A DNA stretch of 64,000 bases, taken from contig NZ_CP007739.1 in assembly GCF_000724485.1 (NCBI RefSeq), forward strand, positions 3,008,001-3,072,000. Direction: 5' to 3'. Every line of letters begins with the position of its first letter. Within the stretch, counting starts at the first letter, position 1. Source of the stretch: Bacillus methanolicus MGA3 (GTDB taxonomy: Bacteria > Bacillota > Bacilli > Bacillales > Cytobacillaceae). This document shows positions 27,751 through 35,084 of this stretch, piece after piece. The notes beneath the pieces are model-generated. The model was not told where the DNA came from and made no database searches. It worked only from the letters and a program-made list of their open reading frames with translations. Made by a program: the position numbers and the translations under genes.

Positions 27751-27786
27751 GGGGCCAGACCCCTACTAAAGTAGGGGTCTGGCCCC
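27751..27786. repeat. REP-like palindrome, copy 7
   Basis: GGGGCCAGACCCCTACT, loop AA, AGTAGGGGTCTGGCCCC. Arm order is as in copy 5, with extra GAA/TTC pairing outside. It separates the anchored protein gene from the zinc-ribbon operon. Confidence 0.9.
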
Positions 27787-27820
27787 TTCAAAAAAATCAA
27801 TCAAACAGGAGTGAAAAAGC

Positions 27821-28306
27821 GTGAGTGACATTCAAACAAAGCTTGGTGAAGGGTTGAATTTACTCCAGGGCAGCCTTCAGCAAGGAAAGCAAAAACTTCA
27901 AATCGCGCAGGAAATCAGCCAATTGAAAAAATCATTGCAGGAAGCCATTGATCAACGCGCAAACTTAATGATAAAAATTGGCGAACATGTTTACAAAATG
28001 CTGCGTGTGTCATCATTGCACGATGATACATTGGCAGAAATGGCGCAGCCGTTGCTAGATTTAGATAAACAAATCTATCAAATCCAGCAATCATTAGAAA
28101 AGTTGAACAAGACGACAGCAACCGGGAATGCTTGTTCCAATTGCGGGTCACCTGTCAGTGAAAATGACAGATTTTGCGGCAGCTGCGGATTCAAAGTCGA
28201 ATCAATGAATTCGGTTGATCATGAAGAACGAATCCAATGTGGAACTTGCAGCGCGACAGTCCCATCCACAGCTCAATTTTGTGGATGCTGCGGCGTAAAG
28301 ATCTAG
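27821..28306 (+). CDS. coiled-coil protein with two C-terminal zinc ribbons
   Basis: 161 residues with a GTG start seven bases after AGGAGTG. Residues about 10-100 form a coiled coil (LQQGKQKLQIAQEISQLKKS). Two C4 zinc ribbons follow (CSNCG ... CGSCG and CGTCS ... CGCCG). It is cytoplasmic, with no membrane segment. It is the first of three consecutive genes whose proteins all carry CxxC zinc ribbons, so it probably interacts with the two membrane partners. Confidence 0.8.
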   Translation: MSDIQTKLGEGLNLLQGSLQQGKQKLQIAQEISQLKKSLQEAIDQRANLMIKIGEHVYKMLRVSSLHDDTLAEMAQPLLDLDKQIYQIQQSLEKLNKTTATGNACSNCGSPVSENDRFCGSCGFKVESMNSVDHEERIQCGTCSATVPSTAQFCGCCGVKI

Positions 28307-28330
28307 GAAAACGAGGAGGAAATACAGGAA

Positions 28331-29908
28331 ATGTACTGCAGCACTTGCGGAGCTAAAAATTCCGCTTCAAATAATTATTGCATCATTGACGGTACGAAAT
28401 TAAAACCTTATCAAGGAAAATATTCTTTAAATATATCTGTTTCTCAATATTGTTCACACTGCGGCAATGCCGTATCCGCCGCTGATAATTATTGCGGTTC
28501 ATGCGGCACGACGATTCACAGCTACAAGAAAATGAGTACAAAAGATGTAATCAATCCTTTGATCGCAAACGTCCAGAAAACCCGTGCTATTCCAAAATTA
28601 AATATGAAATTTTTTAAACCTGCCCTTTTTTCTTCCATTGCTGCTCTTTTGTTCGTATTTATGATGAGTTTTGTCCTTTTTCATATGAACAAAGAGGCTA
28701 CTGAGTCTTTTCTTAAAAAAGAATTAAACATTGATATAAATGAAACTATTAAATATGCCGAGAGTGCAACGGACACAAATCTTCCCGAACCGGATTCATT
28801 ATTCGGATTAACAGACATGGTAATGGTCTCACATTTCATGGCCCCGGTGCTTAAGGCAGATATAAATATAGACGAGCCTGTATCTGTCAATATGAAATTA
28901 TTTTCTGGTGTCATGATCTTTTTGCTAATTCCTATGTTATCTCTTTTTGTATCAGGAATCATTTATCAAAAAATAACGAAGGAGATTTCACCTGCGAATC
29001 TTTTTTATGGTTCCATAGCTGTCGGTATCTTATATGGATTGCTTTTAGCAATTGTTTCACTGTTCAGCGGATTCGATTATGGTATAAAGAACAAATTCCT
29101 GTCTATTAACATACATACTTCTTACTCGATTTTTTCAGCATTAATAAAAGGGTTCGGTTTTGCGTTTCTTTTTAGTTTCATCGGGATGCTTTTCTCCATT
29201 AACTTTAAAAAAGCAACAGGTCATCTGAGTCAAGTACATATTTATGGAGAAGCCATTCACCAAGGAATATCTACCTTTTTTCGAAGCATGCTGGCCTTTT
29301 CTGTCATTTCAATCATTATTTTTAAAATGACGACAGATAGATATATTAACCAAATAGCAGAACTCTTTGGAGATGCCGCTGCTGAAAAAATAATCAATAA
29401 ATCTTTCCATTTTGCGCTCGTAATCGGGACGCAAATAGGATTGTATATTTGGAATCTAGCAAGTTTCGGTACACTTCAGTTTATCAAACGATCCGTTCAC
29501 GAGGAGTCCGAACTCTCCTATTCCCTATTTAAAGGTGCTGAAGCGAGCGGTGGTTTTACCCATTCGGATTATTTGTACAATTTCCAAGAGATCATAGACG
29601 GTTCGGATTTCGGATTCTACACGAAACTTGGAATCCTATTATTAATTATCCTTTTTATATGGTCAGGATATAGAATTTCAAAAAATGCATCCAATACATT
29701 GGCGTCTATTGCCATTTACGGCTTTGTATACTCTCTCCTTATCAGTTTATTAATTGCTATTACGAAATTCCATTTTTCAGCATCCGGTAATGAGTTTTCA
29801 TTAGAAGTAATACTTGGATTCAGTGCAATTAAAGGGTTTATTAAAAATTATTTAATTTCCTTTATTTTTGCGTATGCAGGCACATTTATTGGGAAATGGA
29901 AAAGTTAA
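28331..29908 (+). CDS. zinc-ribbon multi-pass membrane protein
   Basis: 525 residues with two N-terminal zinc ribbons (CSTCGAKNSASNNYC and CSHCGNAVSAADNYCGSCG), then about eight membrane helices from residue 95 on with large loops. No enzymatic motif is seen. It starts 24 bases after the preceding zinc-ribbon gene with GAGGAGG upstream, and ends 15 bases before the TcaA-like gene, so the three form an operon. Similar proteins are found near TcaA/YvbJ genes in bacilli; function unknown. Confidence 0.8.
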   Translation: MYCSTCGAKNSASNNYCIIDGTKLKPYQGKYSLNISVSQYCSHCGNAVSAADNYCGSCGTTIHSYKKMSTKDVINPLIANVQKTRAIPKLNMKFFKPALFSSIAALLFVFMMSFVLFHMNKEATESFLKKELNIDINETIKYAESATDTNLPEPDSLFGLTDMVMVSHFMAPVLKADINIDEPVSVNMKLFSGVMIFLLIPMLSLFVSGIIYQKITKEISPANLFYGSIAVGILYGLLLAIVSLFSGFDYGIKNKFLSINIHTSYSIFSALIKGFGFAFLFSFIGMLFSINFKKATGHLSQVHIYGEAIHQGISTFFRSMLAFSVISIIIFKMTTDRYINQIAELFGDAAAEKIINKSFHFALVIGTQIGLYIWNLASFGTLQFIKRSVHEESELSYSLFKGAEASGGFTHSDYLYNFQEIIDGSDFGFYTKLGILLLIILFIWSGYRISKNASNTLASIAIYGFVYSLLISLLIAITKFHFSASGNEFSLEVILGFSAIKGFIKNYLISFIFAYAGTFIGKWKS

Positions 29909-29923
29909 CAAAGGAGCGTATGT

Positions 29924-31342
29924 ATGAAATATTGTAAAAATTGTGGCGCGCAATTATCAGCGAACCAATCATTTTGTACGAATTGCGGCACCAAATTCGA
30001 CACCAGTGAGCTTGCGTCCAATCGTACAGTGCAAAAAAAAGAACGGCAGCCGCTTTCTTTAAAAATGAAAGCAACAATTGTTTCAGTAGTCGTGATATTA
30101 GCATTACTTGCGGGAACCCATCTTTATCTTTCAGCCCTATCAAAGCCAATGAAAGCAGTGGAAAATTTTGAACAGGCGGTAGAAAAGAAAGATGCAAAAA
30201 CACTTGCCGATATTATGAACAGTGGACAGAAAAAAATCACTGTTTCTGATAAAGAAGCTGCATCTTATATCAATTACCTCACGAAAGAAAATGATTTTAA
30301 AGAAATCAGCAAAGAGTTAAAGAAACAGGCATACAGCATAAATGGGTATAAAAAACTCGAGCCGATTGAGGATATTTATGGAAACAAACTTATTAAACTA
30401 AAAAAGGATTCAAAAAAACAATGGTTTTTTTATGATCGATATGTAGTCGAATTTTTTCCAATTCAATTAAATGTTTCATCAAATCTAGAAAACACCGAAA
30501 TCTGGCTTAATGGAAAAAAGATTAAGAAATTAAGAGATAGTGAAATCCCCGAAAAAGTAGGGTATATCTTTCCGGGAAAATATAAAATAAAAAGTGTTTT
30601 TAACGGAGAATACGCCAAATTAACCGCTGAGGACACCTTGGATTTTGCTGATTCCGAGAGTAATAAATTGGACGTTCAAATGGAATTGGACGGCACAAAT
30701 ATTATTGTCTACTCGAACGACGACAATGCTGTATTGTTCGTAAATGGAAAGAGTACGGGAAAGAAAATTGCTGACATTGACAGCTTTGGTCCTGTTCCAA
30801 CTGACGGATCAATTAAGCTGCATGCTGAAAGAACCATTAATGGGAAAACGGAAAAAACCGAAGAATTTGAAGTTACCGATGACTCAAATCTTGACTTCAT
30901 TTTTAAAGAACCAGAAACAAAAGCTGCTTCCTCCGAAACCGATATCCAAGGATACATGGATGCCATCGGAGAAAAACAAATAAAGTCATTTATGTACAAC
31001 CACTTTGTTACCCAAGTAAATGCCTTTAATGACCGAGATTTCGAAGAAGCGAAAGAAACGCTTGATCCAAATGGCGACGCGTATAATGAGACAAAAAAAT
31101 ATATCAAAGTTCTAGAAGAAAAAGGGATTACCGAAGAGTTTCACGACATGAACTTAATCGACTATAAACCGGTGAAAGGCGGCTTTAACGTTACTACCGA
31201 GGAAAGCTATACGATCTATTATGGAGACGGAGCCGCGAAGGATAAAGAATTCCGATCCAAATTTTATTTAACAGTTTCAGAGGACGGCTTGAAAGTGCAT
31301 TCTCTAATTGAAACGAACGAAATTCACAGCGAAGATCTTTAG
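29924..31342 (+). CDS. TcaA/YvbJ-like zinc-ribbon membrane-anchored protein
   Basis: 472 residues: an N-terminal zinc ribbon (CKNCGAQLSANQSFCTNCG), one membrane helix (about 47-67), and extracellular repeats (TEIWLNGKKIKKL, AVLFVNGKSTGKK) ending in an NTF2-like domain (YNHFVTQVNAFNDRDF ... YTIYYGDG). This is the architecture of TcaA, whose loss affects glycopeptide susceptibility in staphylococci, and of YvbJ in Bacillus. It probably senses or supports cell-wall state. It is the last gene of the zinc-ribbon operon. Confidence 0.85.
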   Translation: MKYCKNCGAQLSANQSFCTNCGTKFDTSELASNRTVQKKERQPLSLKMKATIVSVVVILALLAGTHLYLSALSKPMKAVENFEQAVEKKDAKTLADIMNSGQKKITVSDKEAASYINYLTKENDFKEISKELKKQAYSINGYKKLEPIEDIYGNKLIKLKKDSKKQWFFYDRYVVEFFPIQLNVSSNLENTEIWLNGKKIKKLRDSEIPEKVGYIFPGKYKIKSVFNGEYAKLTAEDTLDFADSESNKLDVQMELDGTNIIVYSNDDNAVLFVNGKSTGKKIADIDSFGPVPTDGSIKLHAERTINGKTEKTEEFEVTDDSNLDFIFKEPETKAASSETDIQGYMDAIGEKQIKSFMYNHFVTQVNAFNDRDFEEAKETLDPNGDAYNETKKYIKVLEEKGITEEFHDMNLIDYKPVKGGFNVTTEESYTIYYGDGAAKDKEFRSKFYLTVSEDGLKVHSLIETNEIHSEDL

Positions 31343-31407
31343 ACATCATAGTGAGATGACCTTTCGAAAGAAGAATTCTTGAATTTGCAAGTTTAAGAGG
31401 AAATCTT

Positions 31408-31527
31408 GAGGCTGTCTCAAAAGCCAGAGGGTCAGACCCCATAACACAATATATAGGACATAATGTTGCATAAATGTGCTATATATTGATAAACGAACAT
31501 GGGGTCAGACCCTTATGAGACAGCCTC
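31408..31527. repeat. 120-bp MITE-like inverted-repeat element
   Basis: Perfect 12-base ends GAGGCTGTCTCA / TGAGACAGCCTC, an inner GGGTCAGACCCCAT / ATGGGGTCAGACCC pair and a central CAATATATAG / CTATATATTG pair, so almost the whole element can fold on itself. A T-run follows. It carries no coding capacity. Related in layout to the 3140-3225 element. Confidence 0.75.
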
Positions 31528-31540
31528 TTTTTATTCATTG

Positions 31541-31675
31541 AAAGCTTATAAATTTGATTGACGGCTCATTTATCCAAACGACGGCTCATTTTTGAATTTA
31601 AGGCTCATTTTTCAATCCCCAAAAAAGTTTGAGGAATCGCGGCATCAAAATAATCCCCCATGATTCACAACACTC
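31541..31675. repeat. GGCTCAT repeat element, copy A
   Basis: Four degenerate units of about 20 bases (aGCTTATAAATTTGATTGAC, GGCTCATTTATCCAAACGAC, GGCTCATTTTTGAATTTAA, GGCTCATTTTTC), followed by a conserved tail containing CAATCCC, AAAAAAGTTTG, AATCG, ATCAAAATAA and CCCCCATGATTCAC. It is homologous to 34340-34500. Confidence 0.7.
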
Positions 31676-31687
31676 CACCTTTATGCC

Positions 31688-31730
31688 AAAACCCGATCAC
31701 AACCCTTAATATGGTTGAAAATCGGGTTTT
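31688..31730. terminator. terminator-like hairpin
   Basis: AAAACCCGAT / ATCGGGTTTT with a nested AACC/GGTT stem. It probably ends transcripts from the zinc-ribbon operon. Confidence 0.65.
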
Positions 31731-31956
31731 TCACTTCTCTGAGCTCTCATCTTGGTTGACTCCTTCAAAAGAGTTTTAAAATACCTCTACAGGAAATTAC
31801 CTTCTTGAAAGGCCTAAATTCTTTCTGGAAAATAATAGAATAAGAAATGTTTTTGAAGATGGAGAAATATGATATCAAAGAGTGAGCCCAAGAGCTCGCT
31901 TTGTTTTTCTAGTAAATTAATATTATATGGAATAATACGGAAGGTCAGGTGCAATT

Positions 31957-34236
31957 ATGAAAAAAGTATATATGTTGTTTTTATCTTTCATTCTTTTTAT
32001 TTCTGTTGTTCAATTGCCAAAACAAACTTTTGCAACAGATCCTTGTGAAGGGATAAAGCCTGGCCAAAAAATTTATTGGGACGGCTCTGAATTAAAACCA
32101 GGACAAATCGGAAAAGTAATGATCCTTAAAGATACAAAACTCATTACATTAGACGGAAAAGAAATAAGGGTTTTGAAAAAAGGAAGTTCTTATCGGATCT
32201 ACAACTTTAAAGGAAATCTGCTTGGAGTTGGGGGAGGATATTACGTTAAACGGGACCAAAAAATATTTTATAAAACTCCTTCAAAAGCAAAGTTAGCAGC
32301 TGTTGTATGTGCCTCAGCAAACACTGCAGTAAGTAAGCCAACTCTGCCTGTGAGCGGAAAAAAGCCAGTGAATTTGGGACCACAAGTTTTTAATATTAGC
32401 ACGATGGCAGCAAAAGCAGGAATGGATGCTAACGGCAACGCCTATTTATACGTTATTCTTCACGGAACGCCAACTTCTCTTGCCGTAGTAGACCTAAATA
32501 CAAATGATATCCTTGGAGTCTACCCTTTGACAGATTCAACAAGTGCATGGGGACTTGACATAGATAAAGAGGGTACTCTCTGGGTGGCGGGAACTAACAG
32601 CGGCACAATATACAGCTACAATCCAAATACCCGTAAACTTAATAATCACGGTCGTGTGCTTGTAAATTCAAATGATACATCCATTCAGGATATAGTTGTC
32701 AATGACCAATTCGTATACGGTGTAACCGCCTATGGTGCGAATGTTTTTAAATATAATAAAAAAACTAATAAGCGGGAATTTATCTTGCCAACAGTAAAAG
32801 GCAAACAGTACGCAAAATCAATTGCAGAAGATCAAAAAAAGCAATATCTCTATATAGGCATTGGTTCTAAAGCAGATTTATTACAATGGAATTTCACTAA
32901 TAACAGTAAAACTTCAATCTTACCAGATAAATATAAAAATGAAACATATATTGAAAAGATGAAACTTATCGATAATTATCTGCTTACAAAATTTTATCCA
33001 AGTAAAAAAGCCGGTGTTTATGACTTAGTATCCAAAAAATATATAAAGGAATTTAATATCGCATCAAGAGGATTTTCAACGATAAACAAGCAAACAAATG
33101 AGTTTTACTATACTTACGAGGGAGTTATTTATGCCTATAACCTTAAAACTGGTACAATAAGAAATACCAATGCCCGACTCCCTGAACGTACTGAAGCTTT
33201 TTCGCTTGATTTTGTACAATTAAAGTCAAATCCGGCACAAACTGTTTTAACCGGTTTAGTAGATAACAAAGGGACGTATTTTATTTTTAATCCTATAACT
33301 AACGAAATCACTATCAAAAAATTTGAGGCGCCGCCACAGCCAGTAAACTTGTATTTGTTATTCTCAAGTCCGGATAAAAAGTATATATACATCAATGGTT
33401 ATATGTCAGGTGGTTTGACTCAATATGATTCTGTTGAAAAAACATCCATTCAATTAAATGGAATAAGCCAGCTGGAAAGCGCTCATTTTGCGAACGGGAA
33501 AATGTATATTGGCTCTTATCCAAAGGCAAAATTAATGGAGATTAATAACGAACAGCCATGGGGCCCAAGAGTGCCTAAAATGCTGGTTAAACTTGATAAA
33601 TTGGGACAAGAAAGAATACCAACAATTACATCCATCAATAATCATTTATTCGCAGGAACTTATCCTCAATATTCCACAAAAGGAGGATTATTGCTAGACT
33701 ATGATTTAACTACAAATCAATATAAAGTATATGAGGATTATATTCATAACCAAAGTATCATCTCGTTGGTTCCTATTAATGGATATGTATATGGAGGATC
33801 TTCCATTCATGCTAACTATCAAAAAGCACCCGAAGGAGCAAAGTTTTTCAGATTCAAACCTTCTGACCCAACTAAGAAAGGATTAATATCTTTACCATTA
33901 AAATCGACTATGATCATGTCCTTAATTAAAGGGCCAGGCGGAACGATTTGGGGTGCAGCTGACGGTACGATCTTTTCATATAACCCAACTACTAAAAAAT
34001 TTAAGACTAAAAAATTATTAAGTTCAATCTCGGGAAGATATAGTAATGCAAGACTCTTATTTGGAAAAGATGGATATATCTACGGTACTTTAGAAGATTG
34101 TTTGTTTAAAATGGATCCAAACACAATGGAATATGGCTTTATCTTAAAAAAAGGAGCAAAAGAACTAACAGAAGATAGCAATGGAAACCTTTATTTCAGA
34201 TATTTGTCTAATCTTTATATGTACCCAATTCAATAA
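31957..34236 (+). CDS. exported protein: shared N-terminal module plus beta-propeller
   Basis: 759 residues with a signal peptide (about 1-27), then the shared surface module (YWDGSELKPGQIGKVMILK ... YKTPSKAKL, about 40-113), then a beta-propeller of about 600 residues. The propeller is a full-length paralogue of the 8836-10944 protein (GTNSGTIYSYN, GIGSKADLLQW, NGYMSGGLTQYD, YPKAKLMEI, LGQERIPT). It is predicted to be an extracellular binding scaffold with no catalytic residues evident. It is monocistronic with a hairpin after the stop, and flanked by two copies of a GGCTCAT repeat element. Confidence 0.75.
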   Translation: MKKVYMLFLSFILFISVVQLPKQTFATDPCEGIKPGQKIYWDGSELKPGQIGKVMILKDTKLITLDGKEIRVLKKGSSYRIYNFKGNLLGVGGGYYVKRDQKIFYKTPSKAKLAAVVCASANTAVSKPTLPVSGKKPVNLGPQVFNISTMAAKAGMDANGNAYLYVILHGTPTSLAVVDLNTNDILGVYPLTDSTSAWGLDIDKEGTLWVAGTNSGTIYSYNPNTRKLNNHGRVLVNSNDTSIQDIVVNDQFVYGVTAYGANVFKYNKKTNKREFILPTVKGKQYAKSIAEDQKKQYLYIGIGSKADLLQWNFTNNSKTSILPDKYKNETYIEKMKLIDNYLLTKFYPSKKAGVYDLVSKKYIKEFNIASRGFSTINKQTNEFYYTYEGVIYAYNLKTGTIRNTNARLPERTEAFSLDFVQLKSNPAQTVLTGLVDNKGTYFIFNPITNEITIKKFEAPPQPVNLYLLFSSPDKKYIYINGYMSGGLTQYDSVEKTSIQLNGISQLESAHFANGKMYIGSYPKAKLMEINNEQPWGPRVPKMLVKLDKLGQERIPTITSINNHLFAGTYPQYSTKGGLLLDYDLTTNQYKVYEDYIHNQSIISLVPINGYVYGGSSIHANYQKAPEGAKFFRFKPSDPTKKGLISLPLKSTMIMSLIKGPGGTIWGAADGTIFSYNPTTKKFKTKKLLSSISGRYSNARLLFGKDGYIYGTLEDCLFKMDPNTMEYGFILKKGAKELTEDSNGNLYFRYLSNLYMYPIQ

Positions 34237-34252
34237 CATTAACTAAGTGGGC

Positions 34253-34269
34253 TGACTCATATTGAGTCA
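34253..34269 (+). terminator. hairpin terminator
   Basis: TGACTCA / TGAGTCA with loop TAT, then CCTTTTTATT, 17 bases after the stop. Confidence 0.7.
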
Positions 34270-34280
34270 ATCCTTTTTAT

Positions 34281-34299
34281 TCCAGATAAACGGCAGCCC
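34281..34299. repeat. 19-base match to the ureH gene
   Basis: TCCAGATAAACGGCAGCCC is identical to 55223-55241 inside the nickel-transporter gene. It is probably debris of a related gene. Confidence 0.45.
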
Positions 34300-34339
34300 C
34301 AGAAAAAAGCCCGGTCTTTTGTTCATTTTTTGGAATGAA

Positions 34340-34500
34340 AGCTCATAAATGTGATTGACAGCTCATAAATCGAAAGCGGATCATAAATCTTAAAAAGTGG
34401 ATCATATATCAGAATAACGGCTCATTTATCAATCCCTAAAAAAGTTCGGGGGATCGAAGCAATCAAAATAACTACGCGATCCCCCATGATTCACGACCCA
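34340..34500. repeat. GGCTCAT repeat element, copy B
   Basis: Five degenerate units of 18-21 bases (AGCTCATAAATGTGATTGAC, AGCTCATAAATCGAAAGC, GGATCATAAATC, GGATCATATATC, GGCTCATTTATC), then a hairpin GGGGGATCG / CGATCCCCC (about 34448-34484) and CATGATTCAC. It is homologous to 31541-31675. The hairpin may also terminate the large minus-strand operon. Confidence 0.7.
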
Positions 34501-34519
34501 CCACCGTTATGTCCATTCC

Positions 34520-35068
34520 TTATATTTTCCCCACTGGGGTTAACACGTTGCTCATATGGATCACTTCTTTCGCCAGGTTCTCCAATCGTACGATGATATC
34601 GCTATCGATGATCTCGTTGTTCTGATTGAAGTGATCGGTATGGACGTAAACAGAACCCGGGGCAGTATACGCCCGAAAATATCCGGCAATCGGTTTTAAC
34701 TGGTTTTCAATGACCAAGTAATGCTGGTACGTTCCTCCCGTAGCAATAAAACCGATCACCTTGTTCCGAAAAACAGAGGGGTGAACCAAGTCAAACAGGT
34801 TCTTCAATGCTCCTGATAAGGAGGCCTGGAAGATCGGTGTACCGATGATATAACTATCCGCAGAGCTTACCATATCAATGACCTTTTTGGTATCCCCTTC
34901 ATATGTATCAGGATGGCGGCCATCGCAAAATTGAACATCAAACTTTTTAAGATCCAATAGTTCTGTTTCGATTTTCGGATCAAATTGGCGGGCTAGTTCG
35001 ATGACTTTTTCCACGACAGCGAGAGTTTTTGAACCTGTAATCGTCCCTGATATCCCGAGCAATTTCAT
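34520..35068 (-). CDS. NADPH-dependent FMN reductase
   Basis: 182 residues from the ATG at 35068, nine bases after AAGGAG. It has a flavodoxin-like fold with GISGTITGSKT (phosphate loop), IIGTPIFQASLSGALKNLFD and ATGGTYQHYLVIENQL, close to SsuE/MsuE flavin reductases that supply reduced FMN to a partner oxygenase. It is the last gene of the nine-gene operon, 16 bases after the nitrilase gene. No flavin monooxygenase is visible in the operon, so the user of the reduced flavin (perhaps the MTHFR-like protein) is unclear. Confidence 0.85.
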   Translation of the reverse strand: MKLLGISGTITGSKTLAVVEKVIELARQFDPKIETELLDLKKFDVQFCDGRHPDTYEGDTKKVIDMVSSADSYIIGTPIFQASLSGALKNLFDLVHPSVFRNKVIGFIATGGTYQHYLVIENQLKPIAGYFRAYTAPGSVYVHTDHFNQNNEIIDSDIIVRLENLAKEVIHMSNVLTPVGKI

Positions 35069-35084
35069 TGTCTCCATCTCCTTT

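Larger units (their letters stand above)
31343..31956. other. repeat-rich intergenic region
   Basis: About 610 bases without a gene. It holds the 120-bp inverted-repeat element, a GGCTCAT repeat element and a terminator-like hairpin. The last 200 bases lead to the module/propeller gene and should carry its promoter. Confidence 0.6.

Noticed and set aside
5586..27786. The 36-base palindromes considered as a CRISPR array.
   Set aside because: Copies are kilobases apart, are perfect palindromes and have no regular spacers or cas genes.
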